Part shown: piece after piece, positions 18,641 to 26,666 of the stretch
How the letters are laid out: the number at the start of each line of letters is the position of its first letter
Position numbering within the stretch: the stretch's first letter is position 1
Source of the DNA: a bacterium
GTDB taxonomy: Bacteria > UBP6 > UBA1177 > JAKLFG01
Direction of reading: 5' to 3'
DNA length: 64,000 nucleotides
Assembly: GCA_022711315.1 (NCBI GenBank)
Contig: JAKLFG010000002.1
Location: forward strand, 1-64,000
The notes under the pieces: generated by a model
Databases searched by the model: none
Seen by the model: only the letters and a program-made list of their open reading frames with translations
What the model was told of the DNA's origin: nothing
Program-made: the position numbers and the translations under genes

Positions 18641-19890
18641 GATGTCCCTCCCTTTTCCCATTTTTCTATCAGATACGGTTTCATCTTCTCGAACAGCGAC
18701 GCCTGTTCTTCGAAAAACGCCTCGGCCCCGTCGCCGTCACGATCCTTCAGCGCGTGCACCAGACTCGCCACCCGGCCATAGTAGAGCGGCACCATCGTGG
18801 AGAGCAACTTGAACCGTTGGACCGGCGTCGCCCGGAGCGCGCAGGCATAGTCGTACACGATGCGGACCCATGCCTCGTCGGGAAGTCGTAGCGGACAGCA
18901 GTCGCTTTCGGCCAGTTGTTTCACCGCGGCGAAATCTTCCGGGCCGATGATCCGCTCCCAGACGCCGGCAAAGTTCTGATATCCCACCTTGAAGTACTCT
19001 ATGAGCGCCGCTTCGTCTATCTCGAACGGCCTCACCTCGACCCCGACGAAATTCCCGAAGGAGGGGATCTCTATCTCAGGGTGCTCCCTCTTCCAGAAAG
19101 TCTCATGCTCCTCCATAAGTTGGAACACGGTGCCGACCACCTCACGGAACATGCCCGACAGGTCGGATGCCGGGTCCTTCTCGCCGTGCACCTTTGCCCC
19201 GAGCCGCGCCTGACAGGCGAGAAAGCCACCGGTGACCGCCGTTATCGTCATCCAGATATCGATACCGAAACGGGCGACATCGGTCTCCCACACATCCTGG
19301 TCGAGGTAATGTTTGGCCAGGGTACGCGACACGGCGAAATCGCCGCCGATCGGCTGACGGATGCGGGCCCCGAACAGAGCGCGGGTCAAATTGTAGACGA
19401 TGGTGTTGGTGATGGTACCGTCAAACTTGTAGCGGCGGTACTGCGGCGCGACGAAATCGTAGCCGGAAAAGAGCGGCCCCGCGAGATTCTGCACCCATTC
19501 GGGATTTATCGACTTGAGGTCGCTGTCGAAGAACAGTATCGCCTTCGCCTTCAGAAAGACCCCCGCTTCGAGTATCTCGCGCATCGCCGAACCCTTGCCC
19601 GGTATGCCGCGATAGATCGACGATATCTTGTGAACATTCGGGTAGTTAAGCGCGATCTTCTCTATCGTTTCGCGGGTATCGTCGGTCGACCCGCCGTCGG
19701 AGGCGAGTATGAGCGCCCGCATCCCGCCGAAATAGCGGTGCAGACCCGCCGCCGCCATCCGTATCACATGGGTCACCGATGCTTCGCTGAAATAGCAGGG
19801 GATGCCGACCACGATATCGACCTGCTCCAGTTGTTCTATCTCACGCCGTGTCGTGTCGCGCATCGCCGAAAAAAATCGTTTTTTCGCCAT
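18637..19890 (-). CDS. GT-A glycosyltransferase, candidate mannosylglucosyl-3-phosphoglycerate synthase
   Basis: 417 residues. The N-terminus VDIVVGIPCYFSEASV and ASDGGSTDDT are GT2-like nucleotide-sugar binding motifs; FFDSDLKSI near residue 120 is the DxD metal site. The C-terminal 150 residues are helical. It lies between a HAD phosphatase of the mannosyl-3-phosphoglycerate phosphatase type (8-base gap) and the gpgS-like gene (4-base overlap). That order is what the phosphorylating mannosylglucosylglycerate pathway needs: GpgS, a second transferase (MggA), then a phosphatase (MggB). Assignment as MggA rests on context; another disaccharide osmolyte is possible. Confidence 0.6.
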   Translation of the reverse strand: MAKKRFFSAMRDTTRREIEQLEQVDIVVGIPCYFSEASVTHVIRMAAAGLHRYFGGMRALILASDGGSTDDTRETIEKIALNYPNVHKISSIYRGIPGKGSAMREILEAGVFLKAKAILFFDSDLKSINPEWVQNLAGPLFSGYDFVAPQYRRYKFDGTITNTIVYNLTRALFGARIRQPIGGDFAVSRTLAKHYLDQDVWETDVARFGIDIWMTITAVTGGFLACQARLGAKVHGEKDPASDLSGMFREVVGTVFQLMEEHETFWKREHPEIEIPSFGNFVGVEVRPFEIDEAALIEYFKVGYQNFAGVWERIIGPEDFAAVKQLAESDCCPLRLPDEAWVRIVYDYACALRATPVQRFKLLSTMVPLYYGRVASLVHALKDRDGDGAEAFFEEQASLFEKMKPYLIEKWEKGGTS

Positions 19891-19898
19891 GGGTCCCT

Positions 19899-20696
19899 CT
19901 ATCGTTCACTCAATAACAGTTCTACGCTTTCCCGCCAACCGCACGGGGCGGGATGCTCGGCCCGCATGAGCCGGGGATGTTCGAACGGTTCGTGCGCCAT
20001 GCCCGGCCGCGGGATAAGTACCGCGATGTCGGCCCGCGCGAGCATCGGCAGATCGTTCGGCCCATCGCCCAGAGCGACGGTGCGCCCCGTCTCGATGCCG
20101 AGACGGCGATACCGCTCCAGTAACCGGGAGAACGCCGTTCCCTTGTCCATCCCCGCCCCCATGAGGTGATGGAACCGCCCCCCCGCGGTGACGGCAAGCC
20201 CCGCTTCCGATGCCTGCCCGGTCACGAATTCGAGAGCATCCCGCTCCTTGAGCAGGAACGGCTCTGAGAACAGGCGCTCCTTCGCCGCCGCCGCGGCCTC
20301 CTCCGAAAGTCCGGTCAGCCGCGCGACCTCGGCGACGGTCAGGTCACCGAAACCGGTGATCTTTCCTTTCATGCGGCGCGAAACGACAAAACGCCGGATC
20401 GTCGCGTACGGGACGCCGAGCGGCTCAAGAAGGAATCCGTTCTTTTCTCTCCCGTCGCTTTCCGCCGCCATCGGATGGCCTTCGGGTATCGCGATACCGC
20501 CGCCGTTCTCGATGACGAACGGTTCGATAAGGCGAAGTTCTCTGTGGAGAGAGACCGTCTCGACAAAGGTCTTGGAGGAAACGAGCACCACCGGGATACG
20601 GCGCTCGATCAGTTTTTTGACGAGCGGCCGTATCTCTTCGTACCGGTAGTCGTCATGCCCTATCAGCGTGGCGTCGATATCGGTGAAGATGATCAT
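19899..20696 (-). CDS. HAD-IIB phosphatase of the mannosyl-3-phosphoglycerate phosphatase family
   Basis: 265 residues. HAD motif I is DIDATLIG (residues 6-13), motif II includes VSSKTF, and motif III/IV is ALGDGPNDLPML near 212. GGRFHHLMG followed by DKG is the substrate-region signature of MpgP/YedP proteins. Family members dephosphorylate glycosyl-3-phosphoglycerates to the free osmolyte. TAGGAGCGGC precedes the ATG. It is the first enzyme gene of the operon, 13 bases after the small regulator-like gene. Substrate could be glucosyl-, mannosyl- or mannosylglucosyl-3-phosphoglycerate. Confidence 0.85.
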   Translation of the reverse strand: MIIFTDIDATLIGHDDYRYEEIRPLVKKLIERRIPVVLVSSKTFVETVSLHRELRLIEPFVIENGGGIAIPEGHPMAAESDGREKNGFLLEPLGVPYATIRRFVVSRRMKGKITGFGDLTVAEVARLTGLSEEAAAAAKERLFSEPFLLKERDALEFVTGQASEAGLAVTAGGRFHHLMGAGMDKGTAFSRLLERYRRLGIETGRTVALGDGPNDLPMLARADIAVLIPRPGMAHEPFEHPRLMRAEHPAPCGWRESVELLLSER

Positions 20697-20709
20697 GCCG
20701 CTCCTATGT

Positions 20710-20940
20710 TCACGAGACCGGCGGGTCCTCCTGTTTGACCGCTACCAATTGGTCGAGTTGTTGTTTGACGAAGTTGTTCTGGTCGAGGAACCATTTGTGG
20801 AAATCGCCGGTGAAATCGATGGTCATGTTAAGGATCTTGGCCCGCTCACGATTGTTCCGATAGAGTTCGAACAGATCGTCGCTCAAATAAAAAGTCACCT
20901 TCTGGGCCGCTTTTTTTCTTCTGGGAACCAGACTGGCCAT
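20710..20940 (-). CDS. Small ribbon-helix-helix-like protein, candidate operon regulator
   Basis: 76 residues from the ATG at 20940, with GAGG eight bases upstream; an in-frame ATG 18 bases earlier lacks a site. A basic N-terminus (PRRKKAAQ) leads into one short strand (KVTFYL) and then two predicted helices, the plan of MetJ/Arc-type ribbon-helix-helix DNA-binding proteins. The sequence match is not strong enough to name a family. It is first in the leftward solute operon, and the intergenic region in front carries repeated ATATCTAT half-sites between two strong promoters, which fits an autoregulator. Confidence 0.6.
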   Translation of the reverse strand: MASLVPRRKKAAQKVTFYLSDDLFELYRNNRERAKILNMTIDFTGDFHKWFLDQNNFVKQQLDQLVAVKQEDPPVS

Positions 20941-20980
20941 GTCAATATCCTCACACACAGGTCAACGAACTAACGGGCAC

Positions 20981-21008
20981 ATCATATTGAAAATCGGGCC
21001 AATGTCAA
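20981..21008 (-). promoter_or_regulatory. Promoter of the solute operon
   Basis: On the minus strand TTGACA (21008-21003), 16 bp spacer, TATGAT (20986-20981); the start codon of the small regulator is at 20940. The -35 box faces the operator-like repeat block at 21027-21072. Confidence 0.7.
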
Positions 21009-21026
21009 CATTCATAGCGCTTCGCA

Positions 21027-21072
21027 ATAGATATAATATCTATAACTTATAGACAAAAATATCTATATCTAT
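21027..21072. promoter_or_regulatory. Operator-like array of ATATCTAT half-sites
   Basis: A perfect inverted repeat of ATAGATAT around one A (21027-21043) is followed by direct copies of ATATCTAT at 21059-21066 and 21065-21072. The block sits between the -35 boxes of two divergent promoters. Multiple short half-sites are typical of ribbon-helix-helix repressors; binding by the 20710-20940 product is inference. Confidence 0.6.
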
Positions 21073-21100
21073 TGACATCCATTGTCACTGTTGTTATAAT
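21072..21100 (+). promoter_or_regulatory. Full-consensus promoter of pal
   Basis: TTGACA at 21072-21077 and TATAAT at 21095-21100 with a 17 bp spacer: an exact sigma70 consensus. The last ATATCTAT half-site overlaps the first base of the -35 box. The pal start codon is 56 bases downstream of the -10 box. Confidence 0.8.
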
Positions 21101-21155
21101 TCTAATTGTCGACCAAGAATATGGTCTTTGAAAAAACTAATAGGAGGAATGAGTT

Positions 21156-21683
21156 ATGAGATTATTGCCTATAATTTTCTTGTTTATCACGACCTTCATT
21201 TTTTCTTTCGTTCTCTCCTGTTCGACCTCAAAAAAAGCGTCGATCGTCCCATCGGCACCTGAACCGGTAGCCCTATCTGAAAAAAAGAAGGCGCCGGCTC
21301 CGCCACCGCCCGTGAAAGAAGAGCCGGCCTCTTTTTCCTACCAGACCCTCTATTTCGATTTCGATAGCGCCACGATCCTTTACCGGGACAGCGCCCATCT
21401 CGATCGGCTGGCTGAATTTCTTATAAATAACAAAGAGCTCTCGCTGGTCATTGCCGGACACGCCGACGAACGGGGCAGTTTTGATTATAATCTTTCGCTC
21501 GGCGAACAGCGGGCGATCGCCGTCAGAAGCGAACTGCAGAAACGGGGTATCGATCCCGATCGGGTCCGCATCGTTTCGTATGGAGAGGAACGACCGGTCG
21601 CGCACGGCAACGATGAAACGGCTTATTCTCGGAACCGGCGCGCCGAATTCGACGAGATACGGCGATCACAAGACGACAGATAA
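21156..21683 (+). CDS. pal: Peptidoglycan-associated lipoprotein (OmpA C-terminal domain)
   Basis: 175 residues. Lipobox FVLSC, a Pro/Ala-rich tether of about 35 residues, then an OmpA-like domain from about residue 58. YFDFDSATI, GHADERGSFDYNLSLGEQRA and RNRRAEF are the standard Pal motifs; the Asp and Arg that bind diaminopimelate are present. AGGAGG precedes the ATG. Pal links the outer membrane to peptidoglycan, normally with TolB; no tol genes are seen here. The next gene starts 24 bases downstream and probably shares the transcript. Confidence 0.9.
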   Translation: MRLLPIIFLFITTFIFSFVLSCSTSKKASIVPSAPEPVALSEKKKAPAPPPPVKEEPASFSYQTLYFDFDSATILYRDSAHLDRLAEFLINNKELSLVIAGHADERGSFDYNLSLGEQRAIAVRSELQKRGIDPDRVRIVSYGEERPVAHGNDETAYSRNRRAEFDEIRRSQDDR

Positions 21684-21707
21684 CTAGATAAAATGATGGA
21701 GGGATAC

Positions 21708-23726
21708 ATGAAAAGTCTGCCGTTCTTTTTTCTTGCCCTGCTCATAGCGACACCGACCGTGTTCGCTAGGAGCAAGGTGCTGATCCTGCCTCCGGCATGG
21801 GAAAGTTCCTCGCTGAAGAACTTCGCGCAGGATATGGACGAGAATTGCGACGACCTGCTCCCCGCCATCAAGAACGCCGACGGCTACTGTGCCGCCACCG
21901 CTCTCCCGCTGAAACAAAAAAAGGCATTGAGCGCATGCAAGGGCAAGTACGCCTGTCTGAAAAAAAAGGCGCGGTCGCTTGAAGAGTACGACATCCTCGT
22001 TCTCTCGTCGCTTTCACGGAAAAAGGGTGTGCCCTTCCTGCGCGTCACCTTTTATAACACTCGGGGCGACCTGTTGCACCGCGAGGACCTCCGGGGAGAC
22101 CGGAACGCCGACCCCGAGGAGACCGCGGCGCTCTATCTGACGGCGCTTCGGAACGCGCACGATCTCTTTGCGCGACCCGCGAACCCCTACGAGGTGAAGG
22201 AGGCGCTCCGGCGCGGCTTCACCTTTTACAAAAAAGGGGACATCGGCCAGACCCTGCGCTTTTTCGAAAAGGCGGGCGACGCGGTGTTGCTCGGCCTCAC
22301 GGGCGAGGTCGATGCCCTTCTTGCGCGGGCGAAGGCATCCATTGAACGGGGCGAGGTTCGTGACGCCCTCGGCGACCTGCAGACCGCCCTTGAGAAAGAT
22401 GAGAATATCCGGAAGAGCGGGTTCAAGGTGATATCGTATATCCGTGAGACCGAGAAAACAAAACGGAGCGAGTTCGACCAGAACGATTTTTACGACGATC
22501 TCCTCAAGATCCATTCGGAGTTCGAGCGCCGATTCCGCGACATCGAAAAAACGCGGGCCGGCGAGGAACGCGCCATAGCGGCTCGGGAAAAAAAGGCCAT
22601 CGAGGCGGTAGAGTACGAGATAGAACAGGCGCGCCAAGATATCGAGAAAAAAGAGGCCGCCATGGATAAGCGGCGGGCGGTCGTCGACGAAGAGATACGA
22701 AAACTGCTGGAAAAACAGGAGACGGAACTCCGGTTGCTGGAAAAGAAAAAGGATATCCTCCGCAAGCGCATCGAGTCTCTGGAACAAGGCCGTAAAGAAT
22801 TCATCGACAAGGTCGAGCAACGCGCCGACGAACTGAAGAATAATGATCTTGAAAAGTTGCAGTCCCGTTTTCTCAAGGAACAGGAGAACATATCGAAAAA
22901 GATATCGGCCTTGGAAAGCAAGGATCCTCCCGACGGAAAAGCGATAACGGCGCTTGAGAAAAAATTGACGGCTATCGAGGCCGATCTGGAGAAAAAACAG
23001 GCGGCGTTGACCGAGCAGTACCGGCGGGGGGCCAACGAGCATCTGACGAAATATGACCGGAAGGTCGATGAGGTTCGCAAGCAATTGTCAAAACTGGAGA
23101 AGAATGACGCTTCTCTTGTAAAAGGGTACCAGGACCGGATAGCGAAAAAAGAGGCGGGGTTCAAGCAACAGGTCGCGCAATGGCACAAGGAACGAGAGAA
23201 AAGGGAGCGACTTATCGACGCTTTGATAAAGAACAGCGAAAAGCGGGTTGCCGCCGCCGGACGGGAAGCGCAAAGGCAACGGGAGCAATTGAAAAAACAA
23301 CTGAACACCGAAAAAGAGAAGGTGATCATAGACGAAAAGGAGAAGATAACGAAACGTTACACCGCGCGGTTCAAGCCGGTGTTCAACCGCGTCATCGAAC
23401 GCACCGCGGCGACCAAAAAGATAAACGCGCTGCTTGGCACGGCCTACGCGATGCTGGGCGACCGGTCACTCAAGGACGACGACCTGCCCGAAGCGCGACG
23501 ACATTACCATCGGGCGCTCTATCACGATCCCGCCAACAAACAGGCAGCGAAGGGGATAGACCTCATCAGGGCGCGGACGGTCAAATTGTATGAAACGGCG
23601 ATCGCGATGAGCGGGGACGAGCCCGACAAGGCGAGGCAAACGCTCGAAACGATCATAAACAGTCTGAAGCCGACCAATCCGGTCTATATCCGTTCGTTCG
23701 TCGCGCTGAAGGAATTATCGAACTAG
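21708..23726 (+). CDS. Exported coiled-coil protein with TPR-like ends
   Basis: 672 residues from the ATG at 21708 (ATGGAGGGATAC upstream). Signal peptide ending near VFARS. The first 200 residues include a domain beginning VLILPPAWESSS with paired Cys (CDD, CAA, CKGKYACLKKK). TPR-like helices follow, then a charged coiled coil of about 330 residues rich in Lys, Glu and Arg (about 250-580). A TPR-like C-terminus holds ARRHYHRALYHDPANKQAA. It follows pal directly, so a role in the outer membrane-peptidoglycan interface is plausible, but no family could be named. Confidence 0.8.
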   Translation: MKSLPFFFLALLIATPTVFARSKVLILPPAWESSSLKNFAQDMDENCDDLLPAIKNADGYCAATALPLKQKKALSACKGKYACLKKKARSLEEYDILVLSSLSRKKGVPFLRVTFYNTRGDLLHREDLRGDRNADPEETAALYLTALRNAHDLFARPANPYEVKEALRRGFTFYKKGDIGQTLRFFEKAGDAVLLGLTGEVDALLARAKASIERGEVRDALGDLQTALEKDENIRKSGFKVISYIRETEKTKRSEFDQNDFYDDLLKIHSEFERRFRDIEKTRAGEERAIAAREKKAIEAVEYEIEQARQDIEKKEAAMDKRRAVVDEEIRKLLEKQETELRLLEKKKDILRKRIESLEQGRKEFIDKVEQRADELKNNDLEKLQSRFLKEQENISKKISALESKDPPDGKAITALEKKLTAIEADLEKKQAALTEQYRRGANEHLTKYDRKVDEVRKQLSKLEKNDASLVKGYQDRIAKKEAGFKQQVAQWHKEREKRERLIDALIKNSEKRVAAAGREAQRQREQLKKQLNTEKEKVIIDEKEKITKRYTARFKPVFNRVIERTAATKKINALLGTAYAMLGDRSLKDDDLPEARRHYHRALYHDPANKQAAKGIDLIRARTVKLYETAIAMSGDEPDKARQTLETIINSLKPTNPVYIRSFVALKELSN

Positions 23727-23736
23727 CTAGTTCTCC

Positions 23737-25923
23737 TCACTCTTCGTCGAGCAGGAGTCGCCGGTAATCGAACTGACTCGATGCGCGCACGAGTAACGCC
23801 GATCCGACGCCGGAAAGCAGCGTGTCCATCCGCTCGACATAGCCGTCCGCCCCCTCGTCGGGCGGCCCGGCGAGTCCGGCAAGGACCAGATCGGTCCGTT
23901 CGGATACCGCTCCCAGCAATTCTCCGGTATTGCGCTCATCGCGGATAATGAGGTGCGGCGTCGCTTCGATGCGCGCCGTCGCGATGATGGCGCCGAGACG
24001 CGCTTCGGCCTTGCGGGCGGCGGCATCAGAATCGACCAGCACGCACAACCGTATCTTGGCCCCGCTCCACGGGTCGGAGGAAACGAGGAAATGGGCCAGA
24101 AGGAGCATCAATTCCACATTGCGCTCACGACCACCCCACCAGATGTCTATCGTTTTGCGCATGCCGAAGGAACGATCGGGGTGATGTCGCAGGAACAGCA
24201 GGTTGTGGTCGAGCGCCAGCAGACCGCGGACCAGTTCGGTGAACGGCTCGTGCTTCATGCGGGGACAGGCCCATTCCATCAGAACGGTGTTCGGTGTCAT
24301 GCCGGGGAACCCGAGAGCCTGCGACGCATCGAGGATACCCCGTTCCGGCTCCTTGGTCACCAGTAGCCGCACCATCGTCTCGGGGGCCACCTGCTCGATG
24401 ACCTCGCGGGTCTGCGTCTCCATATCGCGCAGTCGAGGGGCCTCTTCCTTCAAAAGGCCGGGGACGACATGGCAGTAGGTGGTGACGCCGCGCCAGTGGA
24501 ACAGCCAACCGGCCATGTCGGCTATCGCGCGCCGCCTGCCCGGATCGTCGCCGAACACGATGACATTGGGCCGCCAGTTCTTGCCGTCGGGCGGACGGCT
24601 GTCGAGATAGAGGATGCCGCGGTGGACCGCTGCGGTGAAAAAGCCGCGCCAGGTATCGATCGGCTGGGTCTGCATCTGCCGCCGTTGCAGGAGGATGAAT
24701 ATGGTGATCATGGCGGCGGTGGCGGCGAGCATCGCGAGCGTGTCTATCTTGAACATGATGCCGAAACAGGTGATCGCCCCGACGAAACTGACCCACGCGG
24801 GCGTCCTGAAGGTGGGACGGAAACTGGGGATACGCGACCAGGTCTGAATGCCGCAGGCAAGACAGGCGAACCCGTAACTGGAGAGGAAGAACATCGTGAT
24901 GAGCGGCGCGACGAGATTGAGTTCGCCGATGAGTATCCCCGCCTCGGCGATGAAAAATGCCGCAACGAGCCCGATGCGCGGTTCGTTGAGCGGCCCGTGC
25001 CCCTTTGCGAAGATACGCGGCACCACGCCGTCGATAGCGAGCGCCTGCAGGTAGCGCGGTGCGCCGAGGATGCTGCCGAACGCCGACGAAAGGGTCGCGG
25101 CGAACATGCCGGCGACGACCAGCACCGGGAATCGCGCTATCTTCAACCAGATCATCTGGTCGCCCCGGAGCGTCGCGCCGTCGGCGACCGCGCCGAGATA
25201 GATCGGGACCGCCAGATAGACGAGCATGCCGACGGCGACCGCCGTAAGCGTGCCGAGCGGGATGGCGCGGCGCGGGTCTTTGAGGTCGCCCGACATCGCG
25301 ACGCCGGCGGTGAAACCGGTGACCGCCGGGAAAAAGACCGCGAACACCGTCTCGAAGCCGGCCGAGTTCGCGGAGAACCAGAGCGGGGCCGACGCGCCGG
25401 CATCCGACAGCGGCGTACCGGTGAAAAGAGAAACGAGTGAGAGCGCTATGGCAAGCAGGACGAAATACTGTATCCGGAGCGCGAGCGAGGTGCTGATGTA
25501 ACTGATGACCGCCACCACGATGTTCGCGATGGTGCCGACCAACCGTCGCATCGCTATCGTGTTCCCGATACCGAAGAACTCAAGGAACGATTCGGTGAAG
25601 CCGATGAGGTAGAGACTGGTGCTGAAAGCGAGGGCGAAAAAGAGCGCGATGCCGATGGCGCCTCCCATCGGCAGGCCGAGACTGCGCGATATCATGTAGT
25701 AATCGCCGCCGGTACGGGTCGTCCGGTTGGTGGCGATGGAACTGATGCTCATGCCGGTCGCGAACGAGACCACATGCGCGAACAGCACGATAAGAATGGT
25801 CCCGACGATACCGGCGTTCCCCACGACCCACCCGAAACGCAGATACATGATGACGCCGAGAATGGTAAGTATCGACGGGGTAAAGACCCCTTTGAAGGTG
25901 CCGAATTTCTCCGCCGGCAACAC
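23737..25923 (-). CDS. SLC12-like cation-chloride cotransporter / APC permease
   Basis: 728 residues with a GTG start (AAGGAGCAG before it). The N-terminus FGTFKGVFTPSILTILGVIMYLRFGWVVG is the hallmark of Na-K-Cl cotransporter-like proteins (about 12 membrane segments to residue 430; only key positions are cited here). A large cytoplasmic C-terminal region of about 300 residues follows, as in SLC12 proteins. It probably moves K+, Na+ or Cl-, though amino acid permeases of the APC superfamily are related. It converges on the coiled-coil gene (10-base gap) and diverges from the tetR operon. Confidence 0.85.
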   Translation of the reverse strand: MLPAEKFGTFKGVFTPSILTILGVIMYLRFGWVVGNAGIVGTILIVLFAHVVSFATGMSISSIATNRTTRTGGDYYMISRSLGLPMGGAIGIALFFALAFSTSLYLIGFTESFLEFFGIGNTIAMRRLVGTIANIVVAVISYISTSLALRIQYFVLLAIALSLVSLFTGTPLSDAGASAPLWFSANSAGFETVFAVFFPAVTGFTAGVAMSGDLKDPRRAIPLGTLTAVAVGMLVYLAVPIYLGAVADGATLRGDQMIWLKIARFPVLVVAGMFAATLSSAFGSILGAPRYLQALAIDGVVPRIFAKGHGPLNEPRIGLVAAFFIAEAGILIGELNLVAPLITMFFLSSYGFACLACGIQTWSRIPSFRPTFRTPAWVSFVGAITCFGIMFKIDTLAMLAATAAMITIFILLQRRQMQTQPIDTWRGFFTAAVHRGILYLDSRPPDGKNWRPNVIVFGDDPGRRRAIADMAGWLFHWRGVTTYCHVVPGLLKEEAPRLRDMETQTREVIEQVAPETMVRLLVTKEPERGILDASQALGFPGMTPNTVLMEWACPRMKHEPFTELVRGLLALDHNLLFLRHHPDRSFGMRKTIDIWWGGRERNVELMLLLAHFLVSSDPWSGAKIRLCVLVDSDAAARKAEARLGAIIATARIEATPHLIIRDERNTGELLGAVSERTDLVLAGLAGPPDEGADGYVERMDTLLSGVGSALLVRASSQFDYRRLLLDEE

Positions 25924-25940
25924 CTGCTCCTTCTCGCGAT

Positions 25941-25982
25941 TGAAGAACGGAGAACCTTACTGACGAACGGAGAAAAAGTAAA
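25941..25982 (-). promoter_or_regulatory. Cotransporter promoter with a 20-bp-period direct repeat
   Basis: On the minus strand TTTACT (25982-25977), 17 bp spacer, TAAGGT (25959-25954). A 12-base direct repeat (plus strand TGAAGAACGGAG and TGACGAACGGAG) lies at 25941-25952 and 25961-25972, exactly 20 bp apart: one copy in the spacer, one downstream of -10. This placement suits a regulator that binds the same DNA face twice. Confidence 0.45.
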
Positions 25983-25998
25983 GATTCCAGCGACCATC

Positions 25999-26027
25999 TT
26001 GACAATCTAAAAACGAAGGAGTATAAA
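25999..26027 (+). promoter_or_regulatory. Promoter of the tetR-efflux operon
   Basis: TTGACA at 25999-26004 and TATAAA at 26022-26027 with a 17 bp spacer, 49 bases before the tetR start codon. Confidence 0.75.
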
Positions 26028-26063
26028 AGAAACGATTTTCGATTTTTTAGTTTCCTTCGTTTT
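26010..26063. promoter_or_regulatory. Candidate TetR operator: 11-bp inverted repeat across the promoter
   Basis: AAAACGAAGGA at 26010-26020 is repeated exactly inverted as TCCTTCGTTTT at 26053-26063. The first arm fills the spacer next to the -10 box; the second sits just before the tetR ribosome site. A repressor bound at one or both arms would block the promoter, the usual autoregulation of TetR genes. Binding is inferred. Confidence 0.55.
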
Positions 26064-26075
26064 GGGAGGCAGAAA

Positions 26076-26666
26076 ATGGCTGAAGATTCCCGGGAGTTGG
26101 TGGTCGCCGAGGCGAAACGGCTCTTTCATCAATACGGCTTCCGGCGCATCACGATGGACGAGATCGCCGCGAACCTGCGGATGAGCAAGAAGACGCTCTA
26201 CGCTCTCTTCCCTTCGAAGGATGATCTGGTGCGCGCCGTCATCCTCTCCATCATGTTGCCCAAAATGGCACGGATGAAAGGGCTCATGCAGGGCTCGGGC
26301 AGCGTCGCCGACTTCTTCGGCGGCGTCATCGAGGTGTTCCACTCGCTCGGCCGCGAGGTGTCGGAGCCGATGATGCTCGACATGAAGATGTCGCCCGAAC
26401 TCTGGAAGGAGATCGAGACACGGCGGCTCGAGGTCCTTTCGCACATCGGCGAGGTGATCGAGCGCGGCAAGAAGACCGGCGAGGTGCGCGCCGATCTCAA
26501 TGTCGATCTCTTCCTGCGGATATTCATGCTCGTCATCAACCGCATCGGCAACCCGACGATGATGCTCGAACTCAACATGAAACCGTCCGACCTTGCCGGA
26601 CAGTTATTCGGGATATTCTTCCACGGCATCGTGCCGGCCGACCGGCGCGCGGGAGGTGTGTCATGA
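26076..26666 (+). CDS. TetR-family regulator (CecR-like position)
   Basis: 196 residues. An N-terminal helix-turn-helix spans about residues 8-50 (AKRLFHQYGFRRITMDEIAANLRMSKKTLY, key residues shown by FRRIT and SKKTLYALF). The rest is a helical ligand domain. GGGAGGCAGAAA precedes the ATG. The adaptor gene overlaps its stop (ATGA), so it is the first gene of the export operon, as cecR is in the E. coli cecR-ybhGFSR operon. It probably represses its own operon and responds to a toxic ligand. Confidence 0.9.
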   Translation: MAEDSRELVVAEAKRLFHQYGFRRITMDEIAANLRMSKKTLYALFPSKDDLVRAVILSIMLPKMARMKGLMQGSGSVADFFGGVIEVFHSLGREVSEPMMLDMKMSPELWKEIETRRLEVLSHIGEVIERGKKTGEVRADLNVDLFLRIFMLVINRIGNPTMMLELNMKPSDLAGQLFGIFFHGIVPADRRAGGVS

